A stretch of 31,918 bases of DNA from a virus: IMG/VR virus record IMGVR_UViG_3300031898_000008, positions 1 through 31,918 of that record. One strand, written 5' to 3'. Numbering within the stretch: the first letter of the stretch is position 1; each line of letters begins with the position of its first letter. The notes beneath the pieces were generated by a model. The model was not told where the DNA came from, made no database searches, and saw only the letters and a program-made list of their open reading frames with translations. Positions 14,739 to 22,691 of the stretch are shown piece after piece. The translations under genes were made by a program, and so were the position numbers.

Positions 14739-16402
14739 TCTGCGAATCCCACTCTTGCAGTTCCGACAAGAAACGTTCCCGTATTTTGTTCCGTGATCGT
14801 CAGAACATCTGCAAGCTTGAACGGTTCTTTGAAACTTAGTAATTTGTTGATGATAGCGTTTAACGCATAGTCTTGCTGTTTAAGCTTCAACTCCTCTTTC
14901 TTCAATTCGGCAAGATAGGCGGCGAGATTGGGATCTTCCTCTCCAAGTTCAAGCTTAAGCGTGTAAGTGCTTAACGCGGGTTTAATGTCGTAAGTTACGC
15001 TAAGAACTTTATATTGAACGTTGCTTATTCCCGCGTCGGGAAGGTTGATGATTACAAGCTCGCCTGCTTTGATTTGTGTTAAAGGCGCGATTATATCAAG
15101 TTCTCCCGCAACTCGTAAGATCGACAAGTCCGCAAGTTTCGCGCTTGCAATCTTCCTTCCAACTACGTAATCCCTGATTTTTGCATCCGAGTCTTTAAAG
15201 TCGCGTTGACTATATGAGGAGATACTACTCAAATCTTCCGCTTCAACCACTACGGGATAACCATAATAGGTCTTAAACGCGATTTTCGGAGCGGTAGATG
15301 AAACCGTCCAAGTTTGTCCATCGACACTATAAGCGTAAGTTGTAGTCGTTTCCCCGCCTGTGTAAAGCTTGTAATAATTGCTTGCATCTCCAACCTTCTC
15401 AAAGATAATCCAAAACTTTAACACACCAGGAGCAATCGGGTGAACGTGAGTTGCATCAATGTCAATACTAATTGGATACCATCCTGCGCTTTCAATGTAA
15501 TCCGCTTGGAAGTTTCCAAGCTCCTGTCCGCCCTGAGGAGTTCCATTATTATCGACAATAATCTTGCCTCGTAAAGGTTGAGGAGACCCTACTTTCTCAG
15601 CGTAAATGAAAAGTTTGTTTAAGAAGGATCGGGTCGGAGTCAATTCATCCGCATACCAATAGTCTTTGCTATTCAAAAACGCGGAAATTCCTGTTTGTTG
15701 TTGATCGAGAACTAACTCCTTTCCTCCGAAAATAAATACTTTGTTTTTTACGTCGCGAACTCCTCGTTTTATTGAGCTTGAACCCGCTATGTCCGACTCT
15801 CCGATCACAAGCAAGGATTGGCGCGATTTCTCGCTAAACCAATGCAAATCTTTCGTGGGATCGACATAAAAGTCGCAATCAAAAAGCTCTCCCCATCTTT
15901 GAAATAGCTCGAAAGCATAAACGTAATCAACTACGTAATCTTCTGGAAATGTTGCTCCCGTATCGGTTACGTTAGTTGTGGTTATGTCAGGGAAGTACGT
16001 TGCAATGACATCTTTAACCGCGTCGGAAACTTTGCTATCTTTCTTGTAAACTTCTGCAACTAAGCGATTAAGTAACTGTCCCGTGTAGTCAACACCTGTA
16101 ACAAGCATCCGATTGTTTTTTAATTTTTCATTGAAACTTATTTCTCTGTCGTCAACCTTTCCCGTTAGAATCTTGTTGGTTAACCCATCGATTTTATCCG
16201 CCCAGATTTCTACAAGCAAAGCTTCTTTGATAGAATCTTTATAATGTCCATCTTCGTTGTCGAGTTCGATCAAAAAAGAATCTGCTTTCTGACCGATTCG
16301 ACTAACGACTTGCACTCGTTTAATTGGATAAAGTGCGTTGTCAGGAAGCGTAACGTTGTTGATTTTAACCGTGCTTTGAATGTAATCCGTCAACGCTTTC
16401 AC
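14729..16402 (-). CDS. Tail hub/baseplate protein
   Basis: A 557-residue protein starting with GTG 16402 (GTGA overlap with the tape-measure stop). Its N-terminal half resembles the hub proteins that close the tail tube (gpD/gp27/XkdQ-like): VQVVSRIGQKADSFLIELDN, then LTGKVDDREI and LVTGVDYTGQLLNRLV. The middle has a carbohydrate-binding-like beta insertion (IDATHVHPIAPGVLKFWIIF). The C-terminus has VRVAGELDIIAPLTQI-like strands and a helical linker. Direct position after the tape measure is the standard place for a hub. Confidence 0.75.
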   Translation of the reverse strand: MKALTDYIQSTVKINNVTLPDNALYPIKRVQVVSRIGQKADSFLIELDNEDGHYKDSIKEALLVEIWADKIDGLTNKILTGKVDDREISFNEKLKNNRMLVTGVDYTGQLLNRLVAEVYKKDSKVSDAVKDVIATYFPDITTTNVTDTGATFPEDYVVDYVYAFELFQRWGELFDCDFYVDPTKDLHWFSEKSRQSLLVIGESDIAGSSSIKRGVRDVKNKVFIFGGKELVLDQQQTGISAFLNSKDYWYADELTPTRSFLNKLFIYAEKVGSPQPLRGKIIVDNNGTPQGGQELGNFQADYIESAGWYPISIDIDATHVHPIAPGVLKFWIIFEKVGDASNYYKLYTGGETTTTYAYSVDGQTWTVSSTAPKIAFKTYYGYPVVVEAEDLSSISSYSQRDFKDSDAKIRDYVVGRKIASAKLADLSILRVAGELDIIAPLTQIKAGELVIINLPDAGISNVQYKVLSVTYDIKPALSTYTLKLELGEEDPNLAAYLAELKKEELKLKQQDYALNAIINKLLSFKEPFKLADVLTITEQNTGTFLVGTARVGFADCA

Positions 16403-17544
16403 CTAATCATGGTTTTAATGTCTCGCACGATTGCTCTTCCTTCGAGTAGGTCGCGGGTTTCGTGTGCGTCAAGTTGAAGAACAATTTGAGTAGGAACTTC
16501 GCGTGAGGGAGCTAGCAGTCGTTCAAGTCTTACGCGTTCAAGCGGGATTACTGCTTCCGCTCCCGCTTCACCTAAAAGCGTTAATGTAGGTTCGGTAAAT
16601 ACTCCTCCTAATTGACCTCTTCTAATACCTCCTGTAATTCCTGTCATTGCGGTGCTACTGACAAATGCTGTTGTAGTTGTAGTCGTTGCACCTCCACCTC
16701 CCTCTCCTCCGCCGCCACCACCGCCGCCGCCTCCTGTTGATGGAACTTTCTTTCCTGCTAACTTTTCGAGAGCGTCGATAGCATCTTGGATAAGTTTAAC
16801 GAAATATAAAATAGCATCAATCATCGGTTTGAGATAGTAATCATACCATAATTTCACGGCGGCGAATACCAAGTCTCCAACCTTTTTGAAAAACTCCATT
16901 ACTCCCGTCCAGTCTTTAAATCCCTTTGTAACGTGATAAATCCATCCGACTAACAAGACAATCGCTAGAACAATAAGCATGATTGGATTTGCTAACATAG
17001 AAAGATTTAATCCGTGTTGAGCAATGGTTGCTCCAACAAGCGACGTTTTCAGCATCAGCAGATGGGGAATCATATTGAGAAAGCTTGCCGCGAGAGAGGG
17101 AAGGGTTAAACACGCACTGAAAATTGCTTGATTCTGTTTTTCTTGAGCTTCCCGCAAGTCATCTAATGCTTTCTTTGCTTGCGGACTATCCTTCCCAAAT
17201 TCTTTAACTGCGTCATTATATCTTTGTTGAGCATCTCCAACACGAATGGCGGCGATGTTAATCGTATTGTAAACATTCGTGAGGGTTCTACCCATGCTTG
17301 CGACGCCTTGCATTATTGCAACGCTTTCATACATGGTTTGATGTTGTTCCTTCCACGCCATGACTACGGTTGATTGAGCGCGTCGTTGTTCTAAAAGCTC
17401 GCTTCTAAACTCTTTGAAACTTCGCGTAGTTTCCTCGCTAACTCCCTTTCCTTCCCGCATAACTTGATAAACCGCGTTCATGCTTGCGGTTGCTTCATCG
17501 CGAACAACTAGATCGAATGTGATTGGGAATGACGTTTTAGTCAC
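16399..17544 (-). CDS. Tape-measure protein (short)
   Basis: A 381-residue protein from GTG 17544. Its order is a helical N-terminal part, hydrophobic helices in the middle (PSLAASFLNMIPHLLML; NPIMLIVLAIVLLVGWIYHV), a run of glycines (GGGGGGGGGGEGGGG) and the signature C-terminus TLLGEAGAEAVIPLER, which recurs in tape measures. The tape sets tail length at roughly 1.5 angstroms per residue in known long tails, so a tail near 55-60 nm is expected. The place after two overlapping chaperone genes and before the hub supports the call. Confidence 0.85.
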   Translation of the reverse strand: MTKTSFPITFDLVVRDEATASMNAVYQVMREGKGVSEETTRSFKEFRSELLEQRRAQSTVVMAWKEQHQTMYESVAIMQGVASMGRTLTNVYNTINIAAIRVGDAQQRYNDAVKEFGKDSPQAKKALDDLREAQEKQNQAIFSACLTLPSLAASFLNMIPHLLMLKTSLVGATIAQHGLNLSMLANPIMLIVLAIVLLVGWIYHVTKGFKDWTGVMEFFKKVGDLVFAAVKLWYDYYLKPMIDAILYFVKLIQDAIDALEKLAGKKVPSTGGGGGGGGGGEGGGGATTTTTTAFVSSTAMTGITGGIRRGQLGGVFTEPTLTLLGEAGAEAVIPLERVRLERLLAPSREVPTQIVLQLDAHETRDLLEGRAIVRDIKTMIR

Positions 17545-17707
17545 CTTTCTCGTTTAACGCTTGTCTTTCACGACGTTTATCGCTTGCAATCAGGTAGAGG
17601 AATGCTTCCACGTCGCGAGCAGGAGTGTCATCAACTTCCCTCTCTGTCCAACCGTATTCCTTTCCGAGCAAGTGTTTAACGAAAAGGTCAGATTGTTGAC
17701 TTGTCAT
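17537..17707 (-). CDS. Second tail-assembly chaperone (gpT-like part)
   Basis: A 56-residue ORF from ATG 17707 that overlaps the previous gene by ATGA and the tape measure by eight bases. It reads QSDLFVKHLLGKEYGWTERE then DVEAFLYLIASDKRR. In tailed viruses the two-chaperone pair before the tape measure is often joined by a -1 ribosomal slip. Here a backward slip at GAAAAATGA would fuse it in frame to the upstream protein. It may also be translated separately from its ATG. Confidence 0.7.
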   Translation of the reverse strand: MTSQQSDLFVKHLLGKEYGWTEREVDDTPARDVEAFLYLIASDKRRERQALNEKGD

Positions 17708-18048
17708 TTTTCGTTCTTTCCTGCTTTCTGTGAGGAGTCGGATGATTCGCTTAGTTCTTGCGTCAACGATGATTCCGCTTTCATAAGTTTGGATAAGCTC
17801 AGCAATTTGTCTAAAGGGAGTCGAGATAACTCCAAAATCTTGCTAGTGATCTCGCTAGGTTCTCCAAGTGGAAGCTTGTCCAATTCCTCTTGAGTCATCG
17901 GAGGAGAAATACATCTAAGAATCAAAGAATTCGAAACGCTATCAAAATCTGACTCTTCGGAACCTAGAAGCAGTTTTCTTTCTCCCCAAGTCAAACCTCG
18001 AACGCGAATCACCTTTCCCGTTGAAAGCTTCATAACTTCCTCGTTCAT
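17704..18048 (-). CDS. Tail-assembly chaperone (gpG-like part)
   Basis: A 114-residue protein from ATG 18048. The beta start MKLSTGKVIRVRGLTWGERK is typical of tail-assembly chaperones, followed by a helical, acidic body and a Ser/Lys-rich tail that ends at the A-rich overlap with the second chaperone. It would coat the tape measure before the tube forms. It is coupled by ATGA to the gp10-like gene upstream. Confidence 0.75.
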   Translation of the reverse strand: MNEEVMKLSTGKVIRVRGLTWGERKLLLGSEESDFDSVSNSLILRCISPPMTQEELDKLPLGEPSEITSKILELSRLPLDKLLSLSKLMKAESSLTQELSESSDSSQKAGKNEK

Positions 18049-18404
18049 TGAGTCACTCTCCTAACGATTTCTTCAATGTCTTTTTGAATGCTCGGGAGGA
18101 ATTCATAGACCGCAGGACGTAAGTATGACCTTGCTTGCATCTTTCGCGTTCCATATTCAACAAATCCCGCATAGGGAGCAAGTGCTCCAATCTGAATTGA
18201 AAGTTCGCCAATGTCAGTAATTCCAATCGTTGATTGTAAGAAACCTGTTCTTACTGGAACCGTTTGCTTTGCGCTTACGACGATAGCTCCTGCGCTTCGG
18301 AGCAAAATGTCGTCGATTGACTTTATGATCTCCTCTATTGCTTTGCTATCGATTCGACTCAAGTTTTTTTCTAAATTTTCAACTTTGATCGTAATGTCAT
18401 ACAC
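18045..18404 (-). CDS. HK97 gp10-like tail completion protein
   Basis: A 119-residue protein from ATG 18404. It shows the hallmark VRTGFLQSTI, then APYAGFVEYGTRKMQARSYLRPA, the conserved core of the HK97 gp10-like head-tail/tail-completion family. Its position in the tail gene cluster is also normal. It helps seal or join the tail to the head completion ring. Confidence 0.85.
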   Translation of the reverse strand: MYDITIKVENLEKNLSRIDSKAIEEIIKSIDDILLRSAGAIVVSAKQTVPVRTGFLQSTIGITDIGELSIQIGALAPYAGFVEYGTRKMQARSYLRPAVYEFLPSIQKDIEEIVRRVTQ

Positions 18405-18432
18405 GACGAACCCTTCCCTAAGCGTTTACGAT

Positions 18433-19347
18433 CTACGCGATTGTCTCGATTGTTAACGTCGGAAACTTTGCAGTTAAGCGAACGTTGATAAGGTCGAGTT
18501 CTCGCATTCGGCGATCTGGAGCGGTCAACCATCTACCGTTGCTTAATGTCAAGCGTCGCCCACCCGAACCTGTCGGAATGTCGATGATCATGTTAAATTG
18601 TGTGTCGCTAAGATAGTCGGTGTATTCCGTTGTGGAATCAAAGTCAATGGTGATGCTTGCTTCATATTCGCGCTTGCCTTCCCTAAGTTCCCGCAACAAA
18701 AGCTTATTTGTCGCTTTGCTTCCGAGGCGATGAAGTTCCCGATTGAAAGCGAAGCTAAATTCACTTATCCTATCCATTACGCTTGCGCCTTTATATTGAA
18801 TGTCACAGTCGCTGAATAATATCGGGTTGGTTGTTGGTTTACCTCCGCGCGTAGCAGTTCCGCTTACAAAGTCAACTGTTCCGTAAGTCAACTCCTGCGC
18901 GATAATATCCGCCGTTCCGATGACTTTATCTCCAAGCGCACTTCTAAGCTCGTAAGTTCTCACCTTGCATCCTGTGAGTAATTCATATTCTGGAGTCGCC
19001 AATGCTAACTTTACGCCAAGCGAAAACGGAGCAATCACGTTCGCGGGCGTTAGACCGCTTCCGACTATATGCGTATAGAAATCTGTCCACTCGAAAGCGG
19101 GATTGGAAGACTTTGCTAGTAATCCGTGGAGTATTCTTGCTTCAACGTGTTGCTTAACTTTCTGGAATTCAGTCGCAACTTGAGTTCCTATCCCTATTTT
19201 TTCTTTACGTTCTGTCAACTTGCGTGCTACGTATTCGGTTACAAGCATCGTGGGTTTCCATGTTCCCGATTCAGGTTTAACTCCATATCCCTCTGTTTCG
19301 TCAATCCACATGACCTCTTCAAGTTCGTATCCTGCTCTTGTTGGCAT
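18433..19347 (-). CDS. Major tail tube protein
   Basis: A 304-residue protein from ATG 19347. N-terminal features such as RAGYELEEVMWIDETEGYGV and later beta segments (RLTLSNGRWLTAPDRR and INVRLTAKFPTLTIETIA) match the tube-protein style. It sits between the tail terminator and the gp10-like/chaperone genes, where the tube gene belongs. It would polymerise into the DNA conduit around the tape measure. The 304-residue length suggests extra surface insertions compared with the smallest tube proteins. Identification rests on order plus fold style. Confidence 0.7.
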   Translation of the reverse strand: MPTRAGYELEEVMWIDETEGYGVKPESGTWKPTMLVTEYVARKLTERKEKIGIGTQVATEFQKVKQHVEARILHGLLAKSSNPAFEWTDFYTHIVGSGLTPANVIAPFSLGVKLALATPEYELLTGCKVRTYELRSALGDKVIGTADIIAQELTYGTVDFVSGTATRGGKPTTNPILFSDCDIQYKGASVMDRISEFSFAFNRELHRLGSKATNKLLLRELREGKREYEASITIDFDSTTEYTDYLSDTQFNMIIDIPTGSGGRRLTLSNGRWLTAPDRRMRELDLINVRLTAKFPTLTIETIA

Positions 19348-19364
19348 TTTCTTTTTTCACTCTC

Positions 19365-19829
19365 CTAACTTTTTATATGGTAGTATTCACAATCAATCGT
19401 AAACTCGGTGCGGAGTTCAGGCATCATTTCTATTCCTCTCGCACCGCGCACTAATTCAAGTTCGTCAAGATCGTGAAAATTAGTAAGTTTACCGAACTTT
19501 ACTCCTGTAATCAATTTCTGGTTAGCGTGAATGATGCGCACAATTTCGTTAATCATGTCTTTTCGGAGAGGTATTAATTTTTCAATATCTGTAATCGCGC
19601 TTGACTCCGCTCGCATATAAACATTAACTAAAATGTGTTCGTTGACTTTGTAAAGTAAAAGATCGCGCACTCCAACATTCGCGAGCAAGCGTTTAACTTC
19701 GATAATCTTATCCCTCTTTTGCAAGCGCATCGCAGGGGAAAGCGAGGTTTCAAAATCAATGTTTGCTTTCGCAAGATCGCCTGTTAAACTCCAATTGTCG
19801 GAGAGAAGCGTTTTAATTGTTTCAGTAAT
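19365..19829 (-). CDS. Tail terminator/neck protein, non-standard start
   Basis: The frame is open from about 19910 down to 19365. A conservative ATG at 19730 gives 121 residues (MRLQKRDKII...), but the in-frame sequence before it, TETIKTLLSDNWSLTGDL, is the typical first helix of tail-terminator proteins, so translation probably begins upstream. No ATG, GTG or TTG is available there; ATT at 19829 or ATT at 19856 are the candidates, with GAGAGGGAG at about 19844-19852. A TATA box lies at 19880-19887. The body contains the KLITGVKFGKL and LRTEFTIDCEYYH strands. It would cap the tail tube. Confidence 0.65.
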   Translation of the reverse strand: MTETIKTLLSDNWSLTGDLAKANIDFETSLSPAMRLQKRDKIIEVKRLLANVGVRDLLLYKVNEHILVNVYMRAESSAITDIEKLIPLRKDMINEIVRIIHANQKLITGVKFGKLTNFHDLDELELVRGARGIEMMPELRTEFTIDCEYYHIKS

Positions 19830-19879
19830 ATCCGCTAATGTTTCTCCCTCTCGAATGTTTAATTTAATAGAAAATACTA

Positions 19880-19887
19880 TATTTAAA
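19880..19887 (-). promoter_or_regulatory. TATA box of the tail operon
   Basis: On the minus strand this reads TTTAAATA, the archaeal TATA consensus. Transcription would start about 25 bases downstream, near 19856-19860, almost at the first ATT of the tail-terminator frame, so a leaderless or very short-leader mRNA is possible. It follows the terminator of the upstream unit. Confidence 0.55.
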
Positions 19888-19913
19888 GAATTTTGAAGGT
19901 TTTTAACATCAAG

Positions 19914-19971
19914 AAAAAAACATCAAGAAAAAAAAACATCAAAAAAGAATAGTTAATTTTTATTAACTATT
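19914..19971 (-). terminator. Hairpin and T-run terminator after the fibre gene
   Basis: A 9-base inverted repeat (AATAGTTAA at 19948-19956 and TTAACTATT at 19963-19971) overlaps the fibre stop codon. On the minus strand it is followed by three T-runs separated by CTTGATG-like spacers (A-runs at 19914-19920, 19928-19936 and 19941-19946). The repeated unit ACATCAAGAAAAAA gives a staggered oligo-T array typical of archaeal termination. Confidence 0.7.
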
Positions 19972-21133
19972 AAAGCGCGATTAATTTCGCTCCTAAAACC
20001 GCGCCTGAATCTAATTCAATCTTTCCGAACTGAGCCCGATATGGTTTCCCATTGATTAATGTTAAAGCGTTTGTGAGGAGCGTTTGCATCGTTGTTTCTG
20101 TCGTTGACAATACGGAGTTATCAACGGGTAGGTTATCCGTTTCGTTGAGAAGTCTTGCATACGCAGTTCCACTAATTGCTCTCATATAAACTTCAAAATA
20201 AAATTTGAATTGTGTCCAATTCGCCGCATTATATTGGAATGGTAATCCATAGCTCGTATAAGTTACAACAACAACTTTCACATCACTGAGCTTCGTTAGT
20301 TCTTGGGTTTTTAGGATACGAGCATCCGACGCTTTGTTAATTTCATAAGTTAAAATAATTTTAGCATCTGAAAGCTTAGAAGTTTCTTGGGTTTTTAGGA
20401 TACGAGCATCCGACGCTTTGTTAATTTCATAAGTTAAAATAATTTTAGCATCTGAAAGCTTAGAAGTTTCTTGGGTTTTTAGGATACGAGTATCGCTTAG
20501 TTTTGTGATTTCATAAGTTGTGACAGTAATTCCTTTAAAAGCTCCTACAATAAAAGCGACATCATCTGAAGGTTGAGTCCAAGTAAATGTTATTGATCCC
20601 GCGTTCGCTTGCAATGCGTATTGTGCATGAGTGCTCCATACACCCTCGTCTGTGCTATAAAGTAAAGTTTGATTTCCTGTTCCAACAGAAGTATATCCGC
20701 TACCAAAAACGTCTACGATAGCTTCACCGTTTGCACCAGTAGTTACCGAGAGAGAAGGATTGGCGCCTGTGACGTTAGTTGAGTTATAAACATCAAGAGT
20801 AGCTCCAGTTACCGAAGCATCTACGTAACTTGATGCAATAACGGTTATTGTTAAAGCTCCAGCATTCGGAACACTTACGTTATATGTTCCGATTGAAGGA
20901 TTTGATAAATACCATAATTCAGCAGTGCATTCAGCCGCGCCGATAACGGTTGAACCAACTTGCGTCATGGTAACGCCGTTAAAAGTTGGTGCGCCGCCTG
21001 TTCTTGCAGTAGTGGTTTTTGTGATTATTCCAACTACAAGTAATTTAGTGTTAGTGACGGTAGTATGGGATAAAGTAATGGGATTGTTTGTTTGAGCATT
21101 TATTATTGATTTAGCACCGTATGTGAAAGTCAT
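19970..21133 (-). CDS. Tail fibre/adhesin-like protein with 14-residue repeats
   Basis: A 387-residue beta-rich protein from ATG 21133 (TAATG overlap). The N-terminal 200 residues are Thr/Ser/Gly-rich strands of the kind found in fibre and surface proteins. Residues near 205-290 are six copies of a 14-residue unit of the form TxExxKxSDxxIxx, alternating YE and QE versions. A C-terminal domain (NWTQFKFYFEVYMRAISGTA) could be the receptor-binding head. The gene is the last of the portal operon, before a terminator, instead of being in the baseplate cluster. A head-fibre role is an alternative. Confidence 0.7.
   Translation of the reverse strand: MTFTYGAKSIINAQTNNPITLSHTTVTNTKLLVVGIITKTTTARTGGAPTFNGVTMTQVGSTVIGAAECTAELWYLSNPSIGTYNVSVPNAGALTITVIASSYVDASVTGATLDVYNSTNVTGANPSLSVTTGANGEAIVDVFGSGYTSVGTGNQTLLYSTDEGVWSTHAQYALQANAGSITFTWTQPSDDVAFIVGAFKGITVTTYEITKLSDTRILKTQETSKLSDAKIILTYEINKASDARILKTQETSKLSDAKIILTYEINKASDARILKTQELTKLSDVKVVVVTYTSYGLPFQYNAANWTQFKFYFEVYMRAISGTAYARLLNETDNLPVDNSVLSTTETTMQTLLTNALTLINGKPYRAQFGKIELDSGAVLGAKLIAL
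20301..20490 (-). repeat. 84-bp tandem repeat within the fibre gene
   Basis: Copies begin at 20301, 20385 and 20469, exactly 84 bases (28 codons) apart. The first two appear identical over the full unit, and the third matches for about 22 bases (TCTTGGGTTTTTAGGATACG onward) before diverging. Each unit equals two 14-residue repeats. Near-perfect identity at DNA level shows a recent duplication. Confidence 0.9.
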
Positions 21134-21417
21134 TAGTGTTCCTCTACCGCTCTTTTACAGAAGTAAGCTCGACAGATTTCAGGTCGCTTATCATAAATTT
21201 GACATGTATAAATTCCTTTTTCTTCGTCAAAGACAAGATGAATACAAGGTAGTGGAACTTTAATTTCTAATAAGCCCATGTTCTTTTGCGCATCGCATCT
21301 GTGATAAGTAATCCATTGCGCCAAGTCATCGAGGTTAATGACTTTACCTTCAATAATAACATGGGATAAAGTGAAGAAGGCATTTATGCAACAGTTTCCA
21401 CATCGTTTGCATTTCAA
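21133..21417 (-). CDS. YkgJ-type Cys-cluster protein
   Basis: A 94-residue protein from TTG 21417 (TTGA overlap). It has the CKRCGNCC cluster at the N-terminus, a central Cys and the ending YDKRPEICRAYFCKRA, which together match the YkgJ/UPF0153 zinc- or iron-chelating family. The biochemical role of the family is not settled. In this operon it lies between capsid-related genes and the fibre, so metal-dependent modification of a virion protein is conceivable. Confidence 0.75.
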   Translation of the reverse strand: MKCKRCGNCCINAFFTLSHVIIEGKVINLDDLAQWITYHRCDAQKNMGLLEIKVPLPCIHLVFDEEKGIYTCQIYDKRPEICRAYFCKRAVEEH

Positions 21418-21752
21418 AGGGTTCCGCGTCCGTCAGTGTTTCGCATGATTATTTCGCCGTTAGGATGTAACTCCAAGATTGCTTTAACGTTCTTGCCTTC
21501 AATTGTTGAGTGCCAACCAATAAGAATGAAACTGTAAGAACCTAAAACTTCACCACTTTCACTTACAGATAATCTTGTTCGCTTAACAAGGATAAGGCGT
21601 TGCTCTTTACTTTCAATTATCACGTTTGCTTTTAATTTGTCGTCAAAAAATAAAAGAACTTGACGCACTCTTTCTCTATCAATAAGACTCGGTGTATCCT
21701 GTTGTTCGAAAACTGAACCATCATCATAAATTGCTTTCCAATACCAAGACAT
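21414..21752 (-). CDS. Hypothetical beta-rich protein
   Basis: A 112-residue protein from ATG 21752 with GAGG upstream. It starts WYWKAIYDDGSVFEQQD and continues as beta strands with KVTRTRL-like pieces and AILELHPNGEIIMRN. Similar W-x-A-x-Y-x-DG starts are recalled from uncharacterised viral proteins. It could be a virion accessory protein, but function is unknown. Confidence 0.6.
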   Translation of the reverse strand: MSWYWKAIYDDGSVFEQQDTPSLIDRERVRQVLLFFDDKLKANVIIESKEQRLILVKRTRLSVSESGEVLGSYSFILIGWHSTIEGKNVKAILELHPNGEIIMRNTDGRGTL

Positions 21753-21780
21753 AGGATTGCCTCGGATTGTTGTTTAAATT

Positions 21781-22278
21781 TTATTGTTCGTCGTATTGAA
21801 TTGTGAAAGTTTTTTGATTTACGTTTCCTGGAGGTGTGCTTGTAGTTGTTTTTAGTTGAGATTTCCAATAGTCAGAGTATCCAACTGCTGTTAGAGAACC
21901 AGTTAGTGACCCTGCTATTCCCAAGTTTGCTGAACCTGGATCTGCTATCGGCATTGCTTGATCAGTATAGTCGTCGGTAGTCGGGGTTGCGTATGTTTCT
22001 GGAGAATAACCTGAAGTCTTAAGATTGGTTTGTATGCTTTCTCCCGTTACGTAATTACCTGCACTCTTCCAGATTTGGATGTTATCAATTTTATTGAATG
22101 TACCGCCCGTTACGTGGAGTCGAATATATTTATGATAGCTTCTTTGACCAGCAACTATGGGATAAGTCGCAGGAACAAGGTTTGGAACATCGGCGTTTCC
22201 ATAATTAACGTTGTTGATGTTGTGTGTTACGACTTCACCTGCACCGTTCGATTCGCATATTTCAACTGTTGCAACCAT
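21781..22278 (-). CDS. Probable virion structural protein
   Basis: A 165-residue Thr/Gly/Asn-rich beta protein from ATG 22278, behind AGAGGTGAAAAGG. It contains a RLHVTGGTFNKIDNIQIW strand pair and a KTFTIQYDEQ end, which suggests a jelly-roll or decoration-type domain. Its place between portal and fibre fits a head or neck decoration protein. No family is recognised. Confidence 0.55.
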   Translation of the reverse strand: MVATVEICESNGAGEVVTHNINNVNYGNADVPNLVPATYPIVAGQRSYHKYIRLHVTGGTFNKIDNIQIWKSAGNYVTGESIQTNLKTSGYSPETYATPTTDDYTDQAMPIADPGSANLGIAGSLTGSLTAVGYSDYWKSQLKTTTSTPPGNVNQKTFTIQYDEQ

Positions 22279-22294
22279 TTTTCCTTTTCACCTC

Positions 22295-22381
22295 TTAGAA
22301 TGTTTGTTCTTGCACTAACGCAAAAAAAGTGATGTGATTTTCCTTTTTTTCAGCACCTAACGGATATTTATTTAACGACAT
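22295..22381 (-). CDS. 28-residue peptide
   Basis: A very short ORF (starts MSLNKYPLGAEKKE, ends ALVQEQTF) from ATG 22381. GGAGGT lies six bases before the ATG, and the start overlaps the upstream stop as TAATG. The strong ribosome site and the coupling are the only evidence. Function unknown. Confidence 0.5.
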   Translation of the reverse strand: MSLNKYPLGAEKKENHITFFALVQEQTF

Positions 22382-22680
22382 TACGTGACCTCCAACCAAA
22401 TTGTAAGCGTCCCGCTTGTAGGAGCAACACTGCATTGCGCGGTTGCTAATATAAACGAATGAACTTCCGTAAACGTTTCATAATGTTTAGCTCCTGCTTC
22501 AATCGTGAAGGGATTTCCGACATTGAATTCGTTATTTTCAGTTCTTGCTTTAACCTGTATCGTAACCGCCTGGTTGAGGGTATTTTTAACATAGATAACT
22601 GCTCCTTTCTCTGTCCAAAGTTTCCTAACTTTAGAATCATGTGCGTTAGTATCGCGGATTTCCCTTTCTAAAATTTTCAA
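22381..22680 (-). CDS. Probable virion structural protein
   Basis: A 99-residue protein from TTG 22680 with AGGGG upstream. It folds as an apparent beta sandwich (VIYVKNTLNQAVTIQVKART; TLTIWLEVT). It follows the portal gene region in transcription order and could be a head-completion or decoration protein. No family is recognised. Confidence 0.55.
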   Translation of the reverse strand: MKILEREIRDTNAHDSKVRKLWTEKGAVIYVKNTLNQAVTIQVKARTENNEFNVGNPFTIEAGAKHYETFTEVHSFILATAQCSVAPTSGTLTIWLEVT

Positions 22681-22691
22681 TTATTCAACCC

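Noticed and set aside
16652-16837. Proline-run ORF opposite the tape measure
   Set aside because: It is the antisense image of the glycine-rich linker in the tape-measure gene.
19914-19946. ACATCAAGAAAAAA repeats as a CRISPR-like or origin iteron array
   Set aside because: The units are only about 14 bases with no spacers, and they form the T-runs of a terminator on the minus strand.
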